This document shows, piece by piece, positions 6,961-14,736 of a stretch of DNA of 44,822 nucleotides. Both the position numbers and the translations under genes were made by a program. Position 1 is the stretch's first letter; every line of letters starts with the position of its first letter. The DNA is from Flavobacteriales bacterium. Lineage in GTDB: Bacteria; Bacteroidota; Bacteroidia; Flavobacteriales; TMED113. The notes beneath the pieces are model-generated. The model ran no database searches. It was not told the origin of the DNA and worked only from the letters and a program-made list of their open reading frames with translations. The DNA lies in the NCBI GenBank assembly GCA_002718035.1, contig PBCX01000011.1, positions 142,064 through 186,885 on the forward strand, written 5' to 3'.

Positions 6961-8429
6961 GATAACGGAAAATTTTCACTAATATGTTTTGCAACAATTT
7001 GACCTGAAATTAAAGACGGAGGCACACCTGGTCCAGGGACAGTTAATTGCCCAGTATAAAATAAATTAGGAAGTTTTTTATTTATAATACTTGGTTTAAA
7101 ATTAGCAGTTTGAAAAAGTGTATTTGCTAGTCCATATGCATTTCCTTTATAAGCATTATAGTCATGTATAAAATCATTTATACAATAATCTTTTTTATAC
7201 TCAATAAAATCTGAAATATTTTCTCCGCAATAATCCTCCAACCTCTTAAGAATTATATTAAAGTAATGATCTCTTAAATCTTTACTATCATCTAATCCAG
7301 GGGTTATTGGTATGAGTAAGAAAATATTTTCCTTATTTTGAGGTGCAGTAAATGGATCGGTCTTTGACGGGCAACAAGCATAAAATAAAGGATTTTTTGG
7401 CCAAATTTTTTTGGAATAAACTTCATCAATATGTTGTTCTATATTTGCATCAAAGAATAAATTATGGTGTATTATTTTTTTTAACTTTTTATTTATTCCT
7501 AAATAAAACAATAAACATGAAGGCGAGAAAGTTTTTTTTGACCAATAATTTTCTGAGTAATTTCTAAAATTTTTAGGTAATAAATTATTCTCAATGTGAT
7601 GATAATCAGCCGATCCAATTAGAATATCTGTTAAATATGATTTTGTTTTTGTTTTCACTCCATAAACCTTACTGTCCTTAATTTCAATTTCTTCAACATT
7701 TTGTCCTAAATTAAAAGAAACACCCAAATCAACACATAATTTTCCCATTCCTTTTATTACCTGATGAAAACCTCCCATTGGATAAAAAGTTCCTTGAATT
7801 AAACCAGAATACGCCATTAAACTATAAAGTGCTGGAGTATCTTTAGGCGCTGTCCCTAAAAATAAAACTGGAAACTCTAATAAGGCTCTTAACTTAGGAT
7901 GTTTAAAATACTTTGCAACGTGTGATTTATATGATGATAAAATTTGAAGTCTAAATACATTTTTAAATAAATCTAGTTTACAGAACTCCATCCACGAAAT
8001 TCCAGGTTGAAAAACGACTGAGCTCATTCCAAAACTATACTTAAATTCAGCTTCTTTCATGAATTTTTTGAGCATTTTTGATGAACCAGGTTCTATTTCA
8101 TTGAATAAAGATTCTAACTTTTCAAATTGAGCTGGAACAACTAAATTTTTTTGATCTTCGAAAATTATTTGAAAACCAGGATCTAATTTTAACAATTCAT
8201 AATAATCTTTTGTTGATTTTTGAAATTGATTGAAAAATTGATCAAAAACATCCGGCATCCAATACCAACTTGGGCCCATATCAAAGTTATAGCCTTTCTT
8301 GTTAAATTGTCTAGCCCTTCCACCTATTTGATTATGCTTTTCTATAACACGGACATTATAACCTTTACTAGCTAAAATAGCCGCAGAACTTAAACCTGCA
8401 AATCCGCTTCCAATAATTATTACGTTCAT
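6957..8429 (-). CDS. crtI: Phytoene desaturase (CrtI)
   Basis: FAD-dependent desaturase/isomerase converting phytoene to lycopene. 490 residues, the family's usual size. The N-terminal Rossmann fold reads VIIGSGFAGLSSAAILASKG (5-24) with EKHNQIGGRAR after it. The substrate-pocket signature FDMGPSWYWMPDVFD is typical of bacterial CrtI. The C-terminal FAD signature LPNLFYTGQLTVPGPGVPPS (about 455-474) is intact. It is the first gene of the crt operon. Only about 30 bases separate its ATG from the T-run of the terminator that closes tRNA-Val(UAC), so a normal promoter can hardly fit unless it overlaps the tRNA or terminator. Confidence 0.95.
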   Translation of the reverse strand: MNVIIIGSGFAGLSSAAILASKGYNVRVIEKHNQIGGRARQFNKKGYNFDMGPSWYWMPDVFDQFFNQFQKSTKDYYELLKLDPGFQIIFEDQKNLVVPAQFEKLESLFNEIEPGSSKMLKKFMKEAEFKYSFGMSSVVFQPGISWMEFCKLDLFKNVFRLQILSSYKSHVAKYFKHPKLRALLEFPVLFLGTAPKDTPALYSLMAYSGLIQGTFYPMGGFHQVIKGMGKLCVDLGVSFNLGQNVEEIEIKDSKVYGVKTKTKSYLTDILIGSADYHHIENNLLPKNFRNYSENYWSKKTFSPSCLLFYLGINKKLKKIIHHNLFFDANIEQHIDEVYSKKIWPKNPLFYACCPSKTDPFTAPQNKENIFLLIPITPGLDDSKDLRDHYFNIILKRLEDYCGENISDFIEYKKDYCINDFIHDYNAYKGNAYGLANTLFQTANFKPSIINKKLPNLFYTGQLTVPGPGVPPSLISGQIVAKHISENFPLS

Positions 8430-8456
8430 ATTAAAAATATATACATATTTAGTTTC

Positions 8457-8490
8457 AAAAAAAAAACCTCACTATCTGCAAGGTTTTTTT
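8457..8490 (-). terminator. Intrinsic terminator after tRNA-Val(UAC)
   Basis: On the minus strand, ACCTTGC and GTGAGGT arms (two G-U pairs, loop AGATA) are flanked by an A-run before and a run of about ten T after. It starts one base after the tRNA's discriminator region. The 3' arm plus T-run, GTGAGGTTTTT, is identical in sequence to that of the terminator at 4031-4056. The A/T arms make it potentially active on both strands. Confidence 0.75.
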
Positions 8491-8491
8491 G

Positions 8492-8566
8492 TGGGCGATA
8501 CTGGATTCGAACCAGTGACCCCCTGCTTGTAAGGCAGGTGCTCTGAACCAACTGAGCTAATCGCCC
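8492..8566 (-). tRNA. tRNA-Val(UAC)
   Basis: Minus-strand cloverleaf: acceptor GGGCGAT/ATCGCCC, D arm GCTCAGTTGGTTCAGAGC, anticodon stem CCTGC/GCAGG with loop CTTACAA (anticodon UAC), T arm ACTGG-TTCGAAT-CCAGT. CCA is not encoded, unlike in the tRNA-Val at 4064-4141. It lies 34 bases downstream of folC, so it is probably processed from the folC transcript. It shares a 22-base identical stretch (8498-8519 and 4073-4094) with the other tRNA-Val. Confidence 0.95.
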
Positions 8567-8600
8567 GTAAGAGTATGCAAATATAAAAATCTTTATCTTT

Positions 8601-9827
8601 TTATCTAAAAATAGACAAAACATCTGCAACTATAAATGTACTCCCAGCCACAAAAACCATCTCATCTTTAGAAATCTTATCTGTTATTGACCTTACAGCA
8701 TCAACAGAACTATTAAAAATAAAAAAATTTCTATTTAAAGATTTTATTAAAGAAATATAATTTTCTGGCTCTAACACCCTTTGATTTGTGCTTGAACAAA
8801 AATAATATGTTGCATCTAAATTTATAATTTTAAATATTTCGTTTAAATTTTTATCAGCTGAAAAGCCTAAAACAATATGTTTTTTTCTTTTTTCTTTTTT
8901 AAGTTGTAAAAAAACTGATTTTAATCCTTGAAAATTATGAGCAATATCACAAATAATTAAAGGCTTATCATAAATTTTAGTCCATCTTCCTAAAAAAGAT
9001 GTTTTATTATAATAACTTTCTATTATTTTTTCCGATTTTCTTGATGATAATTTATATCCTATTTCAGATAATATTTTCTTTGCAGATTTAACTAATTCAA
9101 TATTAAATAATTGATATACTGGTGAATTCAAATTGCTTATTTCTTGCGTTATTTTATTCGAAATATATAAAGATGATGATAATTCGTTGGCTTTTTTAGA
9201 GAAATAATTTATTGTATCATCATTGTTTTGAGAAGAAATTAATACAGGTATATTTTTTTTTATAATTCCTGCTTTTTCTTTTGCAATTGACATAATACTA
9301 TCACCTAAAATATTACTATGGTCAAGTGAAATACTTGTAATTATAGAAAGTAATGGTTTAATTATATTCGTTGAATCTAACCTTCCACCTAATCCACATT
9401 CAATAATCGCAATATCAACTTTTTTTTTAGCAAAAAACCAAAACGCCATAGCTGTTATAAATTCAAAAAAAGAAAAATTTATTAACCTATTTAATGATTT
9501 ATATTTTTTGACAAAATACACAACAGATTCTTTATCTATATAATTATTATTTATCTGTATTCTTTCTCTAAAAGTTAATAAATGAGGGGAAGTAAAAAGA
9601 CCAACATTATAACCTTCATTTTTTAATAAATTGGATAACATAAATGAAACAGAACCTTTTCCATTAGTGCCAGCAACATGAATAAATTTTAAATTATTTT
9701 GAGGGTTTTTAAGTTTTTTTAATAAAACTTTAATATTATCTAAATCTTCTTTATAAGCTTTTGAACCTTGATTTTGAAAGAAAGGTAACTCATTACATAA
9801 CCAGTTTTCTACTTTTTCATATTTCAT
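8601..9827 (-). CDS. folC: Bifunctional dihydrofolate/folylpolyglutamate synthase (FolC)
   Basis: An ATP-dependent Mur-ligase-fold enzyme that adds glutamate to dihydropteroate and to folates. 408 residues. The P-loop is HVAGTNGKGSVS (GTNGKGS at 53-59). Further Mur/FolC signatures are FTSPHLLTFRERI, IECGLGGRLDSTN, SLDHSNILGDS and AKEKAGIIKKNIPVL, and a C-terminal DIAHNFQGL (DxAHN). The family's C-terminal domain is complete. It starts 17 bases after nhaD ends and is followed by tRNA-Val(UAC), so the dehydrogenase-nhaD-folC-tRNA run is likely one transcript. Another folate gene, pabB, lies at 20900-22186. Confidence 0.95.
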   Translation of the reverse strand: MKYEKVENWLCNELPFFQNQGSKAYKEDLDNIKVLLKKLKNPQNNLKFIHVAGTNGKGSVSFMLSNLLKNEGYNVGLFTSPHLLTFRERIQINNNYIDKESVVYFVKKYKSLNRLINFSFFEFITAMAFWFFAKKKVDIAIIECGLGGRLDSTNIIKPLLSIITSISLDHSNILGDSIMSIAKEKAGIIKKNIPVLISSQNNDDTINYFSKKANELSSSLYISNKITQEISNLNSPVYQLFNIELVKSAKKILSEIGYKLSSRKSEKIIESYYNKTSFLGRWTKIYDKPLIICDIAHNFQGLKSVFLQLKKEKRKKHIVLGFSADKNLNEIFKIINLDATYYFCSSTNQRVLEPENYISLIKSLNRNFFIFNSSVDAVRSITDKISKDEMVFVAGSTFIVADVLSIFR

Positions 9828-9844
9828 TTATACATTTAAACAAG

Positions 9845-11188
9845 CTAAAATTTACAAGTGAACAAATTGTCCTTTTTTGAACACTTTTTATATAATCTAG
9901 ATTTTAATTTTACATCAGATTCATTTTTATTTAAAATCCAATAAGTAAACGCACCAGAGAGATATCCGATAAATGCTAAAAAAGTAATTCTTCTCAAATA
10001 CCAGAAAAAATCAATTTTTAATATACCCATAATTGCAACACCAGCAGCTGAACCAATTATTAAAACACTCCCACCTGTACCTGCGCAATAAGCCAAAAAT
10101 TCCCAAAATGAAGAATCTATGATTTCTTTTGGATACATCTCTATAGCACCTGCAACTAAGGGAACATTATCAACAATAGCAGATAAAAGTCCAATAATAA
10201 AATTAATAATAAAAATGTCACCATTAAAAGTTGACCTTAGGTAATTAGCAACATTATCCAAAGTTCCTATAGTTTGCAGACCGTGGACTGATAGTAAAAT
10301 ACCCAGGAAGAAAAATATTGTTAGTATATCAATTTTTTTAACTGCACCTATAACAGTTAGTTTTTTTCTTTTATCATAACTTTTTTTTCTGTGTAAAAGT
10401 TCTGTTGTAATCCAAATAATACCTAAACTAAATAACATACCCATATAAGGGGGAAGGTCAGTTATTAATTTAAAGACAGGTACAAATAATAGACCTAAAA
10501 CACCTATTAAAAAAATGAAATTTCTTTCAGAGGAAGAAGTGATATCTTCATCTGATTGAGAAGAATTATTATTTATTGAAATATTTCCTTTTAACTTGAA
10601 AGAAACATACAGCAAAGGTATTAACATACAAATTATACTAGGTATAATTGTAGATTGAATAATATTAATCGCTGAAACTTTTCCCTTGATCCACAACATT
10701 ATTGTAGTCACATCACCAATTGGAGACCATGCACCTCCGGCATTAGCTGCAATTATTATCATTCCACCAAAAAACCACAAATCATTTTTATCCTTCATAA
10801 TTTTACTTAATAGAGCCCCCATGACAATAGCAGCTGTTAAATTATCCAAAACAGCTGAAAAGAAAAATGCTATAATTGATAGAATCCATAATAACTTTAC
10901 ACGATTTCTAGTTTTAATACTATCAGTAATTATTTTAAATCCTTTATGATTATCAACCAACTCAACAATTGTCATTGCACCAAGCAGAAAAAATAAAATT
11001 TCTGAGATGTGACCTACGTGTTCATGTAATTGGTACTTAAAGTCTGGTATGTTCATACCTAAGGCTATTAAAGCCCAACAAATAACTCCGGTCACTAGTG
11101 CGGTAGAAGCCTTATCAACACTTACAACATGTTCTAACGTTATAAAAACGTAACCAATTATAAATACACCTATAATAAAAATTTCCAT
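9845..11188 (-). CDS. nhaD: Sodium:proton antiporter of the NhaD family
   Basis: A 447-residue inner-membrane protein with about a dozen hydrophobic segments. Diagnostic NhaD stretches are LEHVVSVDKASTAL at the N-terminus, HISEILFFLLGAMTIVELVD, SAVLDNLTAAIVMGALLSK, ANAGGAWSPIGDVTTIMLW and, in the second half, GLLSAIVDNVPLVAGAIEMY with a TGGSVLIIGSAAGVA helix. The two Asp-Asn pairs (LDNLT and VDNVP) lie at the broken helices of the ion-transporter fold. NhaD extrudes Na+ in marine and alkaliphilic bacteria, in keeping with a saline habitat. The C-terminal tail KLKSRLYKKCSKKDNLF is polar and probably cytoplasmic. It starts 4 bases after the dehydrogenase stop. Confidence 0.93.
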   Translation of the reverse strand: MEIFIIGVFIIGYVFITLEHVVSVDKASTALVTGVICWALIALGMNIPDFKYQLHEHVGHISEILFFLLGAMTIVELVDNHKGFKIITDSIKTRNRVKLLWILSIIAFFFSAVLDNLTAAIVMGALLSKIMKDKNDLWFFGGMIIIAANAGGAWSPIGDVTTIMLWIKGKVSAINIIQSTIIPSIICMLIPLLYVSFKLKGNISINNNSSQSDEDITSSSERNFIFLIGVLGLLFVPVFKLITDLPPYMGMLFSLGIIWITTELLHRKKSYDKRKKLTVIGAVKKIDILTIFFFLGILLSVHGLQTIGTLDNVANYLRSTFNGDIFIINFIIGLLSAIVDNVPLVAGAIEMYPKEIIDSSFWEFLAYCAGTGGSVLIIGSAAGVAIMGILKIDFFWYLRRITFLAFIGYLSGAFTYWILNKNESDVKLKSRLYKKCSKKDNLFTCKF

Positions 11189-11192
11189 AATT

Positions 11193-12422
11193 TTATTTTA
11201 ATAATTTTTTCAAAGCTAATTCAAGCGCAAAAGAGTTAATTTTTGTTTTTTTTGAGCTTAAATTATAACAATCTTTCAGAGCTTTTTTAATAGTGAGAGA
11301 ACAATCTTTAAATACAGAGTCATCGGTTATTTCTTTTTTTCCAGACATGAAATAATCAAATGCTCTTGCCATTCCGCAATTGGAGATAAAATCTGGGATA
11401 ACACTTATTTTTTTATCACAATAATCTGTTGTGGGACCATAAAAGACCTCATCATCAGCGAATGGAATATTTGCTCCAGCAGAAACTAGCTCAAGACCAG
11501 ATTCAATTAGTCTTGATATTTGATTTTTAGTCACAATTCTAGATGCAGCTCCAGGAATAAATATATCAGCTTTCAAATCCCATATATTTTTATTTATTGA
11601 CTGAAAAGACTTCATATCATTACTAAAAAACTTATTTCCTTTTTTATCTAAAAAAAACTTTCTAATTTCTTCAAATGAAAAACCATTTTCATTTATTTGA
11701 CCAGAATTTTTGTCAATAATGCCAATAATTGAAGCACCCATTTGAGATAAATAATATGCTGCTGAAGATGCTACATTCCCCCATCCTTGAATTACTACTT
11801 TTTTTTGCATCAAATCACCCCCCCAAATATTATAATAATGCTTTACAGATTCAGCAACACCATATCCTGTAATCATATCAGCAATTACATAATTTTTATT
11901 TAAATCAGGTGAATATTTCTTATTATCAATTCTTTTTTTTACTCCATACCTTAATTGACCAATTCTATTAATTTTTTCAGCAGAATTAGGTGAATAATGG
12001 CCTGAAAAAACCCCTTCTTGTGGGTGCCAAACTCCGCAATCTTCAGTCATAGGAATAACCTCATGTACCTCATCAACATTTAAATCACCTCCTGTTCCAT
12101 AATAAGATTTTAATAATGGAGAAACTGCCTTAAACCATCTTTTTAATACATCTTTTTTTCTCTTATCTAACGGATCAAAATTTATACCAGATTTAGCTCC
12201 ACCAATTTGTGGTCCACAAACTGAAAACTTAACTTCCATAATTTTTGCTAGCGAAAGCACTTCATACTTATTTAACCCCTTTCTCATTCTTGTTCCACCA
12301 CCACACGCTCCTCCTCTCAAAGAATTAATTACAACCCAACCTTCTGCGTCTGTCTCTTTATCCTTCCATTCGAAGACAATTTCAGGTGGATTATTTTCAT
12401 ATTTTTTTAATAAATTCTTCAT
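11193..12422 (-). CDS. Glu/Leu/Phe/Val-type amino-acid dehydrogenase
   Basis: An NAD(P)-dependent oxidative deaminase, 409 residues. The dimerisation/substrate domain contains EVKFSVCGPQIGGAKSGI, with the two conserved lysines at K65 and K77, and GTGGDLNVDE with the catalytic-region Asp near 113. The Rossmann domain has VVIQGWGNVASSAAYYLSQMG (around 210-230; GxGxxA-like). The glycine-rich lysine loop reads IGGAKSGI where glutamate and leucine dehydrogenases usually read GGGKGG, so I do not assign the substrate; glutamate and branched-chain amino acids are both possible. C-terminal NCGMARAFDYFMSG is also family-like. It is first in a run with nhaD and folC and is preceded by a good -7 box. Confidence 0.88.
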   Translation of the reverse strand: MKNLLKKYENNPPEIVFEWKDKETDAEGWVVINSLRGGACGGGTRMRKGLNKYEVLSLAKIMEVKFSVCGPQIGGAKSGINFDPLDKRKKDVLKRWFKAVSPLLKSYYGTGGDLNVDEVHEVIPMTEDCGVWHPQEGVFSGHYSPNSAEKINRIGQLRYGVKKRIDNKKYSPDLNKNYVIADMITGYGVAESVKHYYNIWGGDLMQKKVVIQGWGNVASSAAYYLSQMGASIIGIIDKNSGQINENGFSFEEIRKFFLDKKGNKFFSNDMKSFQSINKNIWDLKADIFIPGAASRIVTKNQISRLIESGLELVSAGANIPFADDEVFYGPTTDYCDKKISVIPDFISNCGMARAFDYFMSGKKEITDDSVFKDCSLTIKKALKDCYNLSSKKTKINSFALELALKKLLK

Positions 12423-12435
12423 TTAAAAATTTTGA

Positions 12436-12443
12436 CAAAAATA
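12436..12443 (-). promoter_or_regulatory. Candidate -7 promoter box for the dehydrogenase-nhaD-folC-tRNA unit
   Basis: The minus strand reads TATTTTTG (TAnnTTTG consensus), 13 bases before the ATG at 12422. The same octamer precedes the units at 1986 and 30268. No -33 TTG is visible at the expected spacing, and a very short leader would result. Confidence 0.35.
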
Positions 12444-12487
12444 ATAAGATTATTATTTAAGATTATGTAATAATTGTTTTTTTTTAA

Positions 12488-13546
12488 TTAAGGATATATT
12501 TCTCCCGTACTATGATCGGTTGAAGAACCTGTAATTTCAGACAAGCAATTAATTTCATTTCTAACTCTTAACAATCCTAGAAAAGCAAAAATAATTGCTT
12601 CTTTAAAATTAACAATATCTTTGGATGGAATAATTATTTTAGTTTCAGTTTTACTTTTAATTTGTGAAATTAAAAATTTATTAAATACACCTCCGCCAGT
12701 TACAAGACAATTGCTAATTTCAAAATCAGAAAATATATTTGAAATTTGTAAAGAAAAATGCTCTACACAAGTTCTCAATAAATCATCAACACTTAATTGA
12801 AAACTATTTAATTCACATAAAAAATATTGATCCAACCATTCTTTAGCTAAAGATTTTGGTGGAGGAAGTTTGTAATAATGAATTGAATTTAATTTTTTTA
12901 ATAAATAATGATCTATTTTTCCTTTAGAAGAAAAATAGCCATCTCTATCAAAAGTCATATTTTTTTTCTCAGCTAAATAATTTAAAACAATATTTAAAGG
13001 ACAAATATCAAATGCTGTTATTTTGTTATTTTTTTTAAACGAAATATTTGAAAAACCACCTAAGTTTAAACAAGAATCATAATTACTAAATAAAACAGAA
13101 TCACCATAAGGAACTAATGGTGCCCCCTCACCTCCTAATTTTACATCTTGTTCTCTAAAATTATAAATTACAGGAATTTTAGTTCTTTCAAAAATTATAT
13201 CTCCTCTTCCAATTTGTTTTGTAATTCCTTTATTGGGTTCATGAAATATAGTGTGTCCATGAGAAGATATGTAATCTACGTTCAGGTTATTATTTTTAAT
13301 AAATTTATTAATAGATTTTGAAATAAATTCAGAGTATTCTAAATCAATTTTTTGAAAATCTTGATTACCATAAAACAAATCTGTAATTTTCTTTTTCCAC
13401 AACAAGTTATACTCAATAAACTCCATGAACTTTAATTCAAATATCCATGAATTGTTTTTTTTTATAAAAATACAATATACTAAATCAAGACCATCTAATG
13501 ATGTGCCAGACATTAAACCTAAAACACAATATTTTTTAACATTCAT
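12488..13546 (-). CDS. anmK: Anhydro-N-acetylmuramic acid kinase (AnmK)
   Basis: Phosphorylates 1,6-anhydro-MurNAc with hydrolytic ring opening, recycling cell-wall sugar to MurNAc-6-phosphate. 352 residues. The N-terminal ATP/phosphate loop GLMSGTSLDGLDL (10-22) is diagnostic. HGHTIFHEP, GRGDIIFERTKIPVIYNFR, QDVKLGGEGAPLVP, NLGGFSNISF, FDICPLNIVLNYL and CLVTGGGVFNKFL follow in family order. No MurQ etherase or other recycling gene is adjacent. It is divergent from the acyl-CoA dehydrogenase, with about 50 bases between. Confidence 0.94.
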   Translation of the reverse strand: MNVKKYCVLGLMSGTSLDGLDLVYCIFIKKNNSWIFELKFMEFIEYNLLWKKKITDLFYGNQDFQKIDLEYSEFISKSINKFIKNNNLNVDYISSHGHTIFHEPNKGITKQIGRGDIIFERTKIPVIYNFREQDVKLGGEGAPLVPYGDSVLFSNYDSCLNLGGFSNISFKKNNKITAFDICPLNIVLNYLAEKKNMTFDRDGYFSSKGKIDHYLLKKLNSIHYYKLPPPKSLAKEWLDQYFLCELNSFQLSVDDLLRTCVEHFSLQISNIFSDFEISNCLVTGGGVFNKFLISQIKSKTETKIIIPSKDIVNFKEAIIFAFLGLLRVRNEINCLSEITGSSTDHSTGEIYP

Positions 13547-13596
13547 TAATTTAAAATAGAAAAAAAGAATTAATTTTATTACGAAAAAATAAACAA

Positions 13597-14736
13597 ATGA
13601 AATTCAATTTTTCTGAAGAACATCTTATGATACAGAAGTCTGCTCGAGACTTTGCACAACAGGAACTTTTACCTGGAGTAATTGAAAGAGACGAGTTACA
13701 AAAATTTCCAAAGGAAGAAATAAGTAAAATGGGACAAATGGGATTTATGGGTATGATGACATCTCCAAAATACGGAGGAGGAGGTATGGATACTGTTTCT
13801 TACATTCTCGCTATGGAAGAAATTTCAAAAATAGACGCATCATCATCTGTTATAATGTCCGTAAATAACTCATTAGTTTGTTGGGGTATTGAAAAATATG
13901 GTACTGAAGACCAAAAGCAAAAATACTTACCTAAGCTAACCTCAGGAGAAAATATTGGAGCCTTTTGCTTATCAGAACCCGAAGCTGGTTCAGATGCAAC
14001 ATCACAAAGAACAACAGCAATAGAAAATAAAGACCACTATGTTCTGAATGGAACTAAGAATTGGATAACAAATGGAAATTCTGCTTCTATTTACCTAGTA
14101 ATTGCTCAAAGCGATGTTGAAAAAAAACATAAAGGAATTAATGTATTCATTTTAGAAAGAGATTGGGATGGGATTTCTATTGGAGCCAAAGAAAACAAGC
14201 TAGGAATAAGAGGTTCTGATACCCACTCAGTTATGTTTTCAGATGTTAAAATTCCTAAAGAAAATAAAATTGGAGAAGATGGTTTTGGATTTAAATTTGC
14301 AATGCAAACACTTTCTGGTGGAAGGATTGGAATTGCCGCGCAAGCACTGGGTATTGCTTCTGGGGCCTATGAACTTGCATTAAAGTATTCTAAAGAAAGA
14401 AAAGCATTTGGAAAACCAATTTGTCATCATCAGGCAATTGCATTTAAATTAGCAGATATGGCTACAGAAATTGAAGCTGCTAGATTATTATGCCTTAAAG
14501 CAGCCTGGGATAAAGATAATGGTCGTGACTACAGTCTTTCTGGTGCGATGGCAAAACTATATTGTGCTGAAAGAGCTATGCAAATATCTATTGAAGCCGT
14601 TCAAATTCATGGTGGCTATGGTTATGTCAAAGAATATCACGTTGAAAGATTAATGAGAGATGCAAAAATCACGCAGATATATGAAGGAACATCAGAGATT
14701 CAAAAAATTGTAATTTCAAGATCTATTATAAGTTAA
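13597..14736 (+). CDS. Acyl-CoA dehydrogenase
   Basis: An FAD-dependent alpha,beta-dehydrogenase of fatty acyl-CoA or branched-chain acyl-CoA, 379 residues, the standard soluble ACAD length. Visible motifs: FCLSEPEAGSDA (FAD/substrate loop), NGTKNWITNG, LGIRGSDTHSVMFSDVKIP, GRIGIAAQALGIASGAYE, YSKERKAFGKPI, and the C-terminal IHGGYGYVKEYHVERLMRDA plus QIYEGTSEIQ, in which the Glu of YEGTSE is the catalytic base of short/medium-chain types. The closest named class is butyryl/short-chain-like, but chain length cannot be fixed from sequence. Its 3' end overlaps the convergent T9SS gene by 11 bases. No electron-transfer flavoprotein gene is nearby. Confidence 0.93.
   Translation: MKFNFSEEHLMIQKSARDFAQQELLPGVIERDELQKFPKEEISKMGQMGFMGMMTSPKYGGGGMDTVSYILAMEEISKIDASSSVIMSVNNSLVCWGIEKYGTEDQKQKYLPKLTSGENIGAFCLSEPEAGSDATSQRTTAIENKDHYVLNGTKNWITNGNSASIYLVIAQSDVEKKHKGINVFILERDWDGISIGAKENKLGIRGSDTHSVMFSDVKIPKENKIGEDGFGFKFAMQTLSGGRIGIAAQALGIASGAYELALKYSKERKAFGKPICHHQAIAFKLADMATEIEAARLLCLKAAWDKDNGRDYSLSGAMAKLYCAERAMQISIEAVQIHGGYGYVKEYHVERLMRDAKITQIYEGTSEIQKIVISRSIIS

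Noticed and set aside
7352-7567. 71-codon plus-strand frame inside crtI
   Set aside because: Antisense to a conserved enzyme with complete motifs; composition reflects the opposite strand.
4064-8566. Carotenoid cluster as a tRNA-integrated mobile element
   Set aside because: No integrase, transposase, terminal repeats beyond normal tRNA similarity, or composition break was seen; kept only as a weak hypothesis among the findings.
8426-8629. A 67-codon frame covering tRNA-Val(UAC) on the same strand
   Set aside because: It is the translation of the tRNA itself (the GRLAQLVQSTCLTSRGSLVR type product is a classic false protein from tRNA genes).
10686-10949. 87-codon plus-strand frame antisense to nhaD
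   Set aside because: Hydrophobic because it mirrors codons of a membrane protein; no independent support.
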